A DNA stretch of 41,261 bases from Dermatophilaceae bacterium (GTDB lineage Bacteria > Actinomycetota > Actinomycetes > Actinomycetales > Dermatophilaceae), in NCBI GenBank assembly GCA_014377705.1, contig JACMPC010000188.1, forward strand, positions 1 to 41,261, given 5' to 3'. The notes under the pieces were generated by a model. That model had not been told where the DNA came from. It saw only the letters and a program-made list of their open reading frames with translations, and ran no database searches. Positions within the stretch are counted from its first letter, which is position 1. Every line of letters begins with the position of its first letter. Shown in pieces: positions 1-8,096 of this stretch. Made by a program: the position numbers and the translations under genes.

Positions 1-27
1 CGCGGCCGGGACGCCACGGCCAGCTGA
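1..27 (+). CDS. possible 3' end of an upstream gene (partial)
   Basis: Frame 1 from the first base reads eight codons (RGRDATAS) and then TGA at 25-27, 16 bases before the ATG of the ECF T component. This spacing would suit the last codons of an upstream operon member. Too little is present to name it. The alternative is that these bases are non-coding or are coding in the ecfT frame, which is also open back to base 2. Confidence 0.3.
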   Translation, partial: RGRDATAS

Positions 28-43
28 GCGAGCCGGACCCGAG

Positions 44-1279
44 ATGAACCGTGCCCACCACGATCCCCGGCTGCCGCGACTGCTGCACCCGGCGGCGTGG
101 TGGGCCTGGGCGATCGGCCTTGCCATGGCCGCCAGCCGCACCACGAACCCTCTGCTGCTCGCCCTGGTCGTGGCCGTCGCCGGCTTCGTCGTGGCCTCCC
201 GCCGCGAGCTCGGCGCGGCTTCGCCTTTCGGGGCCTTCCTTCGCCTGGGTCTGTTCGTGATCGCGATGCGGGTGGTGCTGCAGGCGGTACTCGGCGGCGG
301 TGTCCCCGGACGCATCGTCCTGTTCACACTGCCCGAGGTGCCGCTGCCGGCCGGCGCGGGCGGTGTACGGCTGGGCGGGCCGGTGAGCCTCGAGGGGGTC
401 CTGGCCGCGGCCTACGACGGAGCCAGACTGGCCGCGGTGCTCGCCTGTATCGGCGCCGCGAACGCCCTGGCCAGCCCTCGACGGTTGTTGCGCTACGTGC
501 CGGCCACGCTCTACGAGGTCGGCACCGCACTGGTGGTTGCCCTCACCTATGCCCCGCAGCTGGTCGACGACGCCCGCCGGGTGCGCGCGGCCAGACGGCT
601 GCGGGGGCACGACGGACGTGGCCCGCGTGAGCTGGCCCGGCTGGCCGTCCCCGTTCTGGACAGCGCGCTCGAGCGCTCGCTGGACCTCGCGGCGTCGATG
701 GAGTCGCGCGGATACGGCCGCTCGGTGCACCGGGACCCCCGATCACGGCGCAGGGCCACGACGCTGACCCTGATCGGCCTGTGCGGTGTCGTCGCCGGGG
801 TCTACGGTTTGATGGACGGCGGCTCAGCGCCCCTGCTCGGACTGCCGCTGCTTCTCATCGGCTCGGCAGCCGCGGCCGCGTCCCTGGCGGTCGGCGCCCG
901 CCGCGAACGACGCTCTCGCTACCGGCCCGACCCGTGGGGAGCCCCCGAGTGGATGGTGACACTGAGCGGCGCGGCAGCCGGCGGGTTCGTCCTGGCGGCA
1001 GCCCAGCAGGCGGTGCCCGGCATCGTGCTGCAGACCTCACCGGCGGTCTGGCCGGCTCTACCCTGGCTGCCCGCCCTGGGAGTGCTGATCGGGCTGCTCC
1101 CCGCCTGGCTCGCCCCGCTGCCGCCGCTGCGGGCCCTGGAACGAGACCGACACACCCGAAACAGCGACAAAAGTAACAACAACACCCAGGACCAGCATCC
1201 CCCGGACGGCAACACCCGCGACAGCCAGAACAGCAACACCACAGACAGCAAAATCAAAAGCATCCGGAGCGCGCCATGA
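44..1279 (+). CDS. ecfT: ECF transporter transmembrane (T) component
   Basis: This is the membrane scaffold of an energy-coupling-factor importer, which links the substrate-binding S protein to the ATPases. The 411-residue product has hydrophobic helices at about residues 18-55, 65-85, 125-140 and 155-175. A cytoplasmic arginine-rich stretch follows at about 180-235, with RRLRGHDGRG and the MESRGYG motif typical of T-component coupling helices. More helices follow at about 240-285 and 305-365. The last 45 residues are unlike the rest: rich in Asn, Ser, Thr, Asp and Gln, with A-rich codons. The ATG at 44 is the first in frame, but the frame is open to base 2, so a more upstream start outside the window is not excluded. 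The stop overlaps the ATPase start by 4 bp (ATGA), so the two are translationally coupled. Confidence 0.88.
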   Translation: MNRAHHDPRLPRLLHPAAWWAWAIGLAMAASRTTNPLLLALVVAVAGFVVASRRELGAASPFGAFLRLGLFVIAMRVVLQAVLGGGVPGRIVLFTLPEVPLPAGAGGVRLGGPVSLEGVLAAAYDGARLAAVLACIGAANALASPRRLLRYVPATLYEVGTALVVALTYAPQLVDDARRVRAARRLRGHDGRGPRELARLAVPVLDSALERSLDLAASMESRGYGRSVHRDPRSRRRATTLTLIGLCGVVAGVYGLMDGGSAPLLGLPLLLIGSAAAAASLAVGARRERRSRYRPDPWGAPEWMVTLSGAAAGGFVLAAAQQAVPGIVLQTSPAVWPALPWLPALGVLIGLLPAWLAPLPPLRALERDRHTRNSDKSNNNTQDQHPPDGNTRDSQNSNTTDSKIKSIRSAP

Positions 1280-2892
1280 TTCGGTTCGAGAATGTCGGGG
1301 TCCGGTTCGTCGACAGCGCCCGGCCGGTCCTGCAAGGCGTGGACCTGCATGTCGAGGAGGGCGAGCTGGTTCTCGTGGTGGGCGCCACCGGGAGCGGCAA
1401 GACCACCCTGCTCCGCTGTGTCAACGGGCTGGTCCCGCACTTCAGCGGCGGCACCCTGAGCGGGCGGGTCACCGTCGACGGTCGGGACACGCGCACGCAC
1501 CGCCCGCGCGACCTCGCCGACGTCGTGGGGGTCGTCGGCCAGGACCCGTCCGCCGCCTTCGTGACCGACACGGTGGAAGAGGAGCTGGCCTACGGGATGG
1601 AGTCCCTCGGCGTTCACGGCGACGTCATGCGGCGCCGGGTCGAGGAGACACTTGATCTGCTCGGGCTTGCCGATGTGCGCCAGCGCGCCCTGCGCACCCT
1701 CTCAGGCGGACAGCAGCAGCGCGTGGCCATCGGAGGCGTGCTGGCAGCCCACCCTCGCATCCTGGTGCTCGACGAGCCCACCTCGGCGCTCGACCCGGTA
1801 GCCGCCGAGGAGGTGCTCGCGGCTCTTGTCCGGCTTGTCCACGACCTGGGCCTGACCGTCCTGCTCGCCGAGCACCGGCTCGAACGGGTCGTGCAGTATG
1901 CCGATCGCGTTGTTGTCGTGGAGAACGGACGGGTCAGCTCAGATCTGCCCGCCGCCGCCATGGCCATGTCACCGGTGTCGCCACCCATCGTCAACCTGGG
2001 CCGGTTGGCCGGCTGGTCGCCGCTGCCGCTGTCCGTGCGGGACGCCCGACGGGTCGCCGGGCCGATACGTCAGGCGCTCGCCGGTCGGCCCCCCGTGCGA
2101 GTCGTCAGGTCGCTGCCGGCACCCGTGCAGGGCGAGCCTCTGCTCAGTGCACGGGCGCTCGTGGTCAACCGCGGGCAACTGGCGGTGCTTCGCGGGATCG
2201 ACCTCGACCTGCGGGCAGGTGAGGTCGTGGCGCTGATGGGTCGCAACGGGTCTGGCAAGTCCACCCTGCTGGCCACCGCGTGCGGCCAGCTGCGCGCCCG
2301 CGGTGGCAGCGTGCGCACCAGCGGCCTCGACCCGGCGTCCCTGCGGCCCCGCGAGCTCCTGAAGCACGTCGGACTGGTTCCTCAGGACCCGGGCATCCTG
2401 CTGTATGGCGAGACGGTGGGTGCCGAGTGCCGTGCCGCGGACACCGACGTCCGCGCCACCCCTGGGACGACCCGCGCCCTCCTGGCGCACCTCGCCCACG
2501 ACATCCAGGATGGCACCCACCCGCGCGACCTCTCCGAGGGCCAGCGCCTGGCCCTGGCGCTGTCCATCGTGCTGGCAGGCCGGCCACCCCTGGTGCTGCT
2601 CGATGAGCCGACCCGCGGGCTGGACTACGGCGCCAAGACGCGGCTGGTGGCCTCGCTGCGCTCGCTGGCAGTGGCAGGCCACGGCATACTGGTGGCGACT
2701 CACGATGTCGAGCTCGTGGCCGAGCTGGCCGACCGGGTCATGGTCATCGCCGATGGCGAGCTGGTGACGGACGGCCCCGCCGCCGACGTGCTCGCCGGGT
2801 CACCCGCGTTCGCGCCCCAGGTGGCCAAGGTGATGCACCCACAGCCCTGGCTGACCGTCGCGGATGTCGCGGCCGCGCTGGAAGCCTCGTGA
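1276..2892 (+). CDS. ECF transporter double ATP-binding protein
   Basis: The 538-residue protein carries two complete ABC ATPase domains in one chain, replacing the separate EcfA1 and EcfA2 subunits. Domain 1 has Walker A GATGSGKTT (36-44), signature LSGGQ (142-146), Walker B ILVLDEP (162-168) and a switch histidine at about 200. Domain 2 has Walker A GRNGSGKST (322-330), a variant signature LSEGQ (419-423), Walker B LVLLDEP (439-445) and a histidine at 476. The role is to power import of a vitamin or other micronutrient at the inner face of the membrane. It overlaps both neighbours by 4 bp (ATGA before, GTGA after), so T, A and S components form one operon. The glutamate in the second signature is a departure from LSGGQ and may make the two sites unequal. 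Confidence 0.93.
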   Translation: MIRFENVGVRFVDSARPVLQGVDLHVEEGELVLVVGATGSGKTTLLRCVNGLVPHFSGGTLSGRVTVDGRDTRTHRPRDLADVVGVVGQDPSAAFVTDTVEEELAYGMESLGVHGDVMRRRVEETLDLLGLADVRQRALRTLSGGQQQRVAIGGVLAAHPRILVLDEPTSALDPVAAEEVLAALVRLVHDLGLTVLLAEHRLERVVQYADRVVVVENGRVSSDLPAAAMAMSPVSPPIVNLGRLAGWSPLPLSVRDARRVAGPIRQALAGRPPVRVVRSLPAPVQGEPLLSARALVVNRGQLAVLRGIDLDLRAGEVVALMGRNGSGKSTLLATACGQLRARGGSVRTSGLDPASLRPRELLKHVGLVPQDPGILLYGETVGAECRAADTDVRATPGTTRALLAHLAHDIQDGTHPRDLSEGQRLALALSIVLAGRPPLVLLDEPTRGLDYGAKTRLVASLRSLAVAGHGILVATHDVELVAELADRVMVIADGELVTDGPAADVLAGSPAFAPQVAKVMHPQPWLTVADVAAALEAS

Positions 2893-3812
2893 CCAGCCGC
2901 CGTGCCCCCGATCCGGTGATTGCGGTCGCCAAGGTTGCCCCCAGCAAGCCGGTTCTGGCCGTCCGGTGGCGGGCAGCGGCCACCCTGGCGGCAACCACCC
3001 TCGTCGGGCTCGCCGCGTTCTTCTGGCCGTTCCTGGCCCAGCCTGGATCAGAGCTGGCGCACAGCGCGGACGCGCCGTGGCTCTTCGTGCTGCTCATCGC
3101 GCTCCTCACCGCACTGGTCGTGGCCGAGCTCTCGGGCGGCGGCCTGGATGCCAAGACCGTCGCGGTGCTCGGGGTGCTGGCAGCCGCCGGCGGGGCGCTG
3201 AGGGTGTTCAGCGCAGGGACCGCCGGGCTGGAGCCGATGTTCTTCCTGCTGGTGATGGCCGGCCGGGTGCTCGGACGTGGCGTGGGCTTCGTCCTGGGCG
3301 CGCTGGCCGTGCTCGTCGGCGCGTTCCTGACCGGGGGAGTCGGCCCCTGGGCGCCTTTCCAGATGATCGCCGCCGGCTGGGTCGGCTTCGGCGCGGGCTG
3401 CCTGCCGAGGGCGACCGGGCGCCCCGAGCGGGTCATCCTGGCCGGCTACGGACTGGTCGCAGGCCTTTTGTATGGGCTCGTCATGAACCTGTGGTTCTGG
3501 CCCTTCCTGACAACCGGCGTCCCTGCCGTGATGGCGTTCGTGCCGGGCGACGCTGTGCCGGCCAACCTGACCCGTTACGGAGCCTTCTACCTGGCCACCA
3601 GCCTGGGCTGGGACCTCCCGCGAGGGATCCTGACCGCCGTGCTCGTGATTGTTGCCGGACGACCCGTGCTGGCCAGCCTGCGCCGTGGTACCCGCCGGGC
3701 GGCCTTCGGCACCATCGGTCAGTTTGCGAAGGGCAACGGGGGGCCGACAGAGAACGGCCTGCCCCCCGTGCAGCCGCCGTCGACACCCGCCGACGACCGT
3801 CCGACCAAGTGA
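2889..3812 (+). CDS. ECF transporter S (substrate-binding) component
   Basis: The GTG start overlaps the ATPase stop (GTGA). The 307-residue product has a hydrophilic N-terminus of about 25 residues, six or so hydrophobic helices between about 30 and 265, and a polar Gly/Pro-rich tail. The central stretch with GVGPWAPFQMIAAGW is typical of S components, where a Gly-Pro-Trp-x-Pro-x-Gln loop joins two helices. By position and architecture it binds the imported compound and docks on the T protein. The substrate cannot be read from the sequence. Cobalamin, thiamine-precursor and queuosine-precursor S proteins are the families to compare. No biosynthetic neighbour or recognised riboswitch narrows it down. 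Confidence 0.82.
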   Translation: MTSRRAPDPVIAVAKVAPSKPVLAVRWRAAATLAATTLVGLAAFFWPFLAQPGSELAHSADAPWLFVLLIALLTALVVAELSGGGLDAKTVAVLGVLAAAGGALRVFSAGTAGLEPMFFLLVMAGRVLGRGVGFVLGALAVLVGAFLTGGVGPWAPFQMIAAGWVGFGAGCLPRATGRPERVILAGYGLVAGLLYGLVMNLWFWPFLTTGVPAVMAFVPGDAVPANLTRYGAFYLATSLGWDLPRGILTAVLVIVAGRPVLASLRRGTRRAAFGTIGQFAKGNGGPTENGLPPVQPPSTPADDRPTK

Positions 3813-3827
3813 TGATTATCTCATCAC
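3809..3827 (+). terminator. inverted repeat at the end of the ECF operon
   Basis: GTGATGA and TCATCAC form a perfect 7-bp stem around a 5-base loop (TTATC), and the S-component stop codon lies in the left arm. No T run follows, so it is either a weak terminator or a protein-binding palindrome. Confidence 0.35.
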
Positions 3828-3952
3828 GCAGCCTTGTCGTAAGGGTAAGCATCCCCCAGCCCCGCATGGACGACGCGAACATACGGTCCCGGCGGCTTCT
3901 CAGCAACGGCGTTGGCCCGACCCCGTTGTCGGGCAGGGGGAAGGTTAAGCGA

Positions 3953-4092
3953 GAATATATAACGTGGTGCGCAGTCCGGCGCCCCACAGCTGAGAGGGGC
4001 GCCGATGTCGGCGAGGAATGACATGGAGGCCGCAGAACCCATGAGGGGTCACCTGCCAGATCGCGTGGAACTGATCCCCGCGAATCACGTTG
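3953..4092 (+). promoter_or_regulatory. possible structured leader upstream of sdhCAB
   Basis: The 341-base gap between the ECF operon and sdhC contains no gene. It has an unusually AT-rich stretch (GAATATATAA, 3953-3962) that could be a -10 region, though no good -35 is seen. A perfect 9-bp hairpin follows (3977-3985 with 3996-4004). Weaker stems are ATGTC/GACAT (4005-4009, 4020-4024) and GGGGTCA with TGATCCCC around 4045-4079. The bases at 3961-3968 can pair with 4085-4092, enclosing all of these. That outer stem overlaps the AT-rich element, so both cannot be right. CTGAGAGGG in the first hairpin recalls TPP riboswitches, but the other conserved TPP parts are missing. The rest of the gap shows nothing recognisable. 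Confidence 0.3.
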
Positions 4093-4153
4093 AATCATCT
4101 GAAGTGTGTTCCCTCTCCTGCGCAGTCCTGCGCTCTACCGGTTGGGTGGTCTG

Positions 4154-4957
4154 ATGGAAACCAAGAACGGCGTCGACACACCGGGCAGGGCGCCTATCGC
4201 CCAGCCCCACCTGCGTACCGACAACTGGCGGAAAGCCCCGCTGTGGACGTTCATCGGTCTGACGGCGTTCGTGGTCTACGCCACGATCCGGGTTTTCACC
4301 CAGAGCGCCTACTTCGTCGAGGGCGCGAACTTCCACTACCTGTCACCGTTCGCCTCGCCCTGTCTGAGCGATAGCTGCGGAGCTGCCGCCGAGTTCGGGA
4401 CCTGGGGCACGTTCCCTCAGCTCATCCCCCTGGCTATCCTCACCCTCCCTTTCATCCTGCTCTTCCGGCTGACCTGCTACTACTACCGCAAGGCCTACTA
4501 CCGAGCTTTCTGGATGTCGCCAGCCGCCTGCGCGGTGCCAGAGCCTCGCGCCAAGTACAGCGGTGAGACTCGCTTCCCGCTGATCATGCAGAACGCGCAC
4601 CGCTACTTCTTCTTCATCGTGGTCGGAGTCTCAGCGATCAACACGTTTGATGCCGTGAAGTCCTTCCATGGCACCGAAGGCTTCGGGCTCGGTCTGGGCA
4701 ACATCATCATCGTCGTGAACGTCATTCTGCTCTGGTCCTACACGCTGGGCTGTCACTCCTGCCGGCACATCACCGCCGGCCGGATCAACCACTTCTCCAA
4801 GCACCCGGTGCGTTACTGGCTGTACCAGAAGGCCAGCAAGCTCAACGGAAAACACATGCAGCTCGCGTGGATCACCCTCGGCACGCTGGTCCTGACCGAT
4901 GCCTATATCGCGCTGATTTCTCTACACCCTAATTTTGATCTGAGGTTCATCGGATGA
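4154..4957 (+). CDS. sdhC: succinate dehydrogenase membrane anchor (Sdh1 type)
   Basis: This is the integral-membrane, heme- and quinone-binding part of succinate dehydrogenase. From the ATG at 4154 the protein has 267 residues and about five hydrophobic helices (near 32-52, 90-108, 146-165, 178-198 and 235-255). Histidines in NAHRYFFF and LGCHSCRH are candidate heme ligands. Length and gene order match the actinobacterial Sdh1 anchor (Mycobacterium Rv0249c, 273 residues), followed directly by flavoprotein and iron-sulfur genes. An in-frame GTG at 4106 would add 16 residues of poor membrane-protein character; ATG 4154 is preferred because the hydrophilic N-terminus begins there. The stop overlaps sdhA by 4 bp. 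Confidence 0.85.
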   Translation: METKNGVDTPGRAPIAQPHLRTDNWRKAPLWTFIGLTAFVVYATIRVFTQSAYFVEGANFHYLSPFASPCLSDSCGAAAEFGTWGTFPQLIPLAILTLPFILLFRLTCYYYRKAYYRAFWMSPAACAVPEPRAKYSGETRFPLIMQNAHRYFFFIVVGVSAINTFDAVKSFHGTEGFGLGLGNIIIVVNVILLWSYTLGCHSCRHITAGRINHFSKHPVRYWLYQKASKLNGKHMQLAWITLGTLVLTDAYIALISLHPNFDLRFIG

Positions 4958-6906
4958 GCACACTCGAAAAGCACAGCTACGACGTCATCGTCATCGGTGC
5001 CGGAGGCGCCGGGCTGCGTGCGGCGATCGAAGCGCGCGAACAGGGTCTGAGCGTCGCGATCCTGTGCAAGTCGCTGTTCGGTAAGGCCCACACGGTCATG
5101 GCCGAGGGTGGTATTGCCGCTTCCATGGGCAACGTCAACTCCAAGGACTGCTGGCAGGTCCACTTCGCTGACAGCCTTCGTGGTGGCAAGTTCCTGAACA
5201 ACCCGCGGATGGTCGAGCTGCACGCCAAGGAGGCGGCGGACCGGGTCTGGGAGCTCGAGACCTACGGGGCCCTGTTCGACCGCACCAAGGACGGCAAGAT
5301 CAGCCAGCGCAACTTCGGCGGTCACGAGTACCCGCGACTCGCCCACGTGGGTGACCGGACCGGCCTCGAGCTGATCCGCACCTTCCAGCAGAAGATCGTC
5401 TCCCTCCAGCAGGATGACTTCGCCGAGTTCGGCGACCACGAGGCGCGCCTGAAGGTCTTCGCGGAGATGACTGTCACCGAGCTGGTCAAGGACGGCGACG
5501 CCATCGCCGGCGCCTTCGGGTACTACCGCGAGACCGGCGCCTTCGTGCTCTTCGAAGCCCCCGCGGTGATCCTGGCCACCGGCGGGATCGGCAAGTCCTT
5601 CAAGGTCACCAGCAACTCCTGGGAGTACACCGGGGACGGGCATGCCCTGGCCCTGCGTGCGGGTGCCAACCTGATCAACATGGAGTTCGTCCAGTTCCAC
5701 CCGACCGGCATGATCTGGCCGCCGTCGGTCAAGGGCATCCTGGTGACCGAGTCGGTGCGAGGCGATGGCGGGATCCTGACGAACTCCGAGGGCAAGCGCT
5801 TCATGTTCGACTATGTCCCGGACGTCTTCATCGACCAGTACGCCAAGACCGAGGCGGAGGGCGACCGGTGGTACGAGGATCAGGAGAACAACAAGCGCCC
5901 GCCTGAGCTGCTGCCGCGCGACGAGGTCGCCAGGGCGATCAACAGCGAGGTCAAGGCCGGACGCGGATCCCCGCACGGCGGCGTGTTCCTCGACGTCTCG
6001 ACGCGGTTGAGCCCCGAGGTGATCAAGCGGAAGCTGCCGTCGATGTACACCCAGTTCCTGGAGCTCGCCGACGTCGACATCACCGCTACGCCGTTCGAGG
6101 TGGGCCCGACCTGCCACTACGTGATGGGTGGCGTCGAGGTCGACGCTGACACCGAGGAGACCTGCGTTCCCGGGTTGTTCGCCTGTGGCGAGGTCTCCGG
6201 AGGCATGCACGGCGCCAACCGTCTCGGTGGCAACTCGCTGTCCGACCTGCTCGTCTTCGGTATGCGTGCCGGAACGGGTGCCGCGGAATACGTCAGGGGA
6301 CTGGGCGACAAGCGGCCCGCCGCCAGTGAGGCGGACCTCGAGGCTGCGGGCAAGGCCGCACTCGCGCCGTTCCACGCCGACGCACAGGCCCGTACCGGAA
6401 CCACTGCCGCACCGGAGAACCCGTACACCGTGCACACCGATCTGCAGCAGGTCATGAGCGACCTGGTCGGCATCATCCGCCGCGAGAGCGAGCTCACTGA
6501 GGCGCTGGACAAGCTGCAGGTCCTGCGTGTCCGCGCGGACGACGCCGCCGTCGAGGGGCACCGCCAGTTCAACCCGGGCTGGCACCTGGCGCTCGATCTG
6601 CGCAACATGCTCGACGTCTCCGAGTGCCTCGCCAAGTCGGCGCTGGAACGCCATGAGAGCCGGGGTGGGCACACCCGCGAGGACTACCCGACCATGGATC
6701 CGAACTGGCGGGGCGTGAACCTCGTCTGCCGGCTGATTCCGGGGACCGACACCATGGAGCTGATTCACAGGCCCGTGCCCACCATCCGGCCCGACCTGCT
6801 GGCGCTGTTCGACCGCCACGAGCTGGAGAAGTACCTGACAGCGCCCGAGCTCGCCGTGCTCGACAGCCCGCAGAGTCCGTCAAGTGTCGAAGGGGAACAG
6901 GCATGA
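4954..6906 (+). CDS. sdhA: succinate dehydrogenase flavoprotein subunit
   Basis: This subunit oxidises succinate to fumarate on covalently bound FAD and passes electrons to SdhB, linking the TCA cycle to the respiratory chain. The 650-residue protein has an FAD-binding dinucleotide fold at the N-terminus (GAGGAGLRAA, 15-24). KAHTVMAEGG follows, in which His46 sits where this family attaches FAD. Further conserved stretches are NMEFVQFHPTGM (242-253), SVRGDGGI with Arg269 near the expected catalytic arginine, HYVMGGVEVD, and RLGGNSLSDLLVFG. The C-terminal helical domain is complete. Length agrees with Mycobacterium Sdh1 flavoprotein (646). It overlaps both neighbours by ATGA, giving a strict sdhC-sdhA-sdhB operon. 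Confidence 0.96.
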   Translation: MSTLEKHSYDVIVIGAGGAGLRAAIEAREQGLSVAILCKSLFGKAHTVMAEGGIAASMGNVNSKDCWQVHFADSLRGGKFLNNPRMVELHAKEAADRVWELETYGALFDRTKDGKISQRNFGGHEYPRLAHVGDRTGLELIRTFQQKIVSLQQDDFAEFGDHEARLKVFAEMTVTELVKDGDAIAGAFGYYRETGAFVLFEAPAVILATGGIGKSFKVTSNSWEYTGDGHALALRAGANLINMEFVQFHPTGMIWPPSVKGILVTESVRGDGGILTNSEGKRFMFDYVPDVFIDQYAKTEAEGDRWYEDQENNKRPPELLPRDEVARAINSEVKAGRGSPHGGVFLDVSTRLSPEVIKRKLPSMYTQFLELADVDITATPFEVGPTCHYVMGGVEVDADTEETCVPGLFACGEVSGGMHGANRLGGNSLSDLLVFGMRAGTGAAEYVRGLGDKRPAASEADLEAAGKAALAPFHADAQARTGTTAAPENPYTVHTDLQQVMSDLVGIIRRESELTEALDKLQVLRVRADDAAVEGHRQFNPGWHLALDLRNMLDVSECLAKSALERHESRGGHTREDYPTMDPNWRGVNLVCRLIPGTDTMELIHRPVPTIRPDLLALFDRHELEKYLTAPELAVLDSPQSPSSVEGEQA

Positions 6907-7658
6907 GCCACCAAGCAGAGTTCAAGGTCTGGCGGGGTGACTCTGACGGCGGTGACCTCAAGGACTACACCGTCGAGGTCAACGACGGTGAGGTGCTGCT
7001 CGACGTCATTCACCGGCTGCAGGCAACGCAGGCGCCAGATCTGGGCGTGCGCTGGAACTGCAAGGCCGGCAAGTGCGGGTCCTGCAGCGCCGAGGTCAAC
7101 GGCAAGCCCAGCCTGATGTGCATGACCCGGATGAACACCTTCGACCCGAACGAGACCGTATCGGTGACGCCGCTGCGGGCCTTCCCGGTCATCCGCGACC
7201 TGGTCACGGACGTCTCGTTCAACTACGAGAAAGCACGCCAGATCCCGGCATTCTCGCCGCCGGAGGGTGTCGGACCGGGCGAGTACCGGATGCAGCAGGT
7301 CGATGTCGAGAGGTCCCAGGAGTTCCGTAAGTGCATCGAGTGCTTCCTGTGCCAGGACGTCTGTCACGTGGTTCGTGACCACGACGACAACAAGCAGGCG
7401 TTCGCCGGGCCGCGGTTCCTGATCCGGGCTGCGGAGCTGGACATGCACCCGCTGGACAGCAGGACCGACCGCGCGGTGTTCGCCCGGGACGAGCAGGGGA
7501 TCGGCCTGTGCAACATCACCAAGTGCTGCACCGAGGTCTGCCCCGAGCACATCAAGATCACCGACAACGCCATCATTCCGATGAAGGAACGGGTCGTGGA
7601 CAAGAAGTACGACCCGCTGGTCTGGCTGGGGTCGAAGATCGGAATTCGGCACGACTGA
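6903..7658 (+). CDS. sdhB: succinate dehydrogenase iron-sulfur subunit
   Basis: This protein carries electrons from the flavin to quinone through three iron-sulfur clusters. The 251 residues hold an N-terminal ferredoxin-like domain with Cys53, Cys58, Cys61 and Cys73 for the [2Fe-2S] cluster. A C-terminal domain has Cys144, 147, 150 and 154 (CIECFLCQDVC) and Cys203, 208/209 and 213 (CNITKCCTEVCP) for the other clusters. All ligand positions expected of the family are present. Its start overlaps the sdhA stop (ATGA), and a strong terminator follows 15 bases after its stop, so it is the last gene of the operon. Confidence 0.96.
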   Translation: MSHQAEFKVWRGDSDGGDLKDYTVEVNDGEVLLDVIHRLQATQAPDLGVRWNCKAGKCGSCSAEVNGKPSLMCMTRMNTFDPNETVSVTPLRAFPVIRDLVTDVSFNYEKARQIPAFSPPEGVGPGEYRMQQVDVERSQEFRKCIECFLCQDVCHVVRDHDDNKQAFAGPRFLIRAAELDMHPLDSRTDRAVFARDEQGIGLCNITKCCTEVCPEHIKITDNAIIPMKERVVDKKYDPLVWLGSKIGIRHD

Positions 7659-7672
7659 GTCGTCCGCATTCG

Positions 7673-7711
7673 ATGCACGCCCGGCCATCATGGCCGGGCG
7701 TGCATTCTTTT
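7673..7711 (+). terminator. Rho-independent terminator of sdhCAB
   Basis: A perfect 13- to 14-bp GC-rich stem (ATGCACGCCCGGCC, loop ATCAT, then its complement) is followed at once by TTCTTTT. It lies 14 bases after the sdhB stop and is the clearest intrinsic terminator in the window. Confidence 0.93.
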
Positions 7712-8046
7712 GCTCCGGAAGCCTGCAGCCACGCCTCCGCAGCACGTGGCCTGGCCGTCGGCCGGTCTGTTGAGGGTTTGTGTACCAAAACGAGATATTC
7801 GACGGATCCGATGTCGGCAGGGCTTGGACAGAACCCACAGCAGTGCCCGCTCGCCAGCGCTGCGAGTCGCCGAAGCGGTTGCGGGGCAACGTCATTGACG
7901 TTCTCTTACGGCATGTTCCCAGCGGCGGTAAAGGCTCGGTCGGACCACGTCGGGACGCTCCCCGGACTCGGGCCAGACCCGAATGAGGCATCACCGCGGG
8001 AGTTTCGGCCCGAGCCAGTTGCGCGATCGTCGTCGGCAGGTCACGC
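7712..8046 (+). other. non-coding gap upstream of the LacI-type regulator
   Basis: No gene is supported in these 335 bases. A weak promoter-like pair, TTGAGG (7770-7775) and GATATT (7794-7799) with an 18-base spacer, is the best match. Open frames here are continuations of shadow frames and lack plausible starts or protein character. Nothing else was recognised. Confidence 0.5.
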
Positions 8047-8076
8047 TGTAAGCGCTTACATGTTGTAAGCGTTTAC
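8047..8076 (+). promoter_or_regulatory. two LacI-family operator palindromes
   Basis: TGTAAGCGCTTACA (8047-8060) is a perfect 14-bp palindrome with the central CG step typical of LacI-family operators. GTAAGCGTTTAC (8065-8076) is a second copy with one mismatch between arms. Their centres are 17 bp apart. They sit 21 bases before the regulator's ATG, so autoregulation and control of the downstream sugar operon are the simplest reading. Confidence 0.82.
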
Positions 8077-8096
8077 CCGCGAGGGCGGTGACATAG

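Noticed and set aside
3978-4080. TPP riboswitch upstream of sdhC, suggested by CTGAGAGGG
   Set aside because: The later conserved TPP blocks (GAACCTGAT and the pyrophosphate-binding helix) are absent, and the CTGAGA lies in the loop of a simple hairpin.
4903-6819. 638-residue minus-strand open frame opposite sdhA
   Set aside because: A shadow of the GC-rich codon pattern: the plus strand encodes an intact SdhA with all motifs, and the minus frame has no recognisable domain.
6765-7994. 409-residue minus-strand open frame opposite sdhB and the following gap
   Set aside because: It runs through the sdhCAB terminator and shows no protein-like motif; shadow of sdhB.
7508-8068. 186-residue open frame overlapping the end of sdhB and the LacI upstream region
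   Set aside because: It crosses the terminator and runs into the operators, and has no motif or plausible start.
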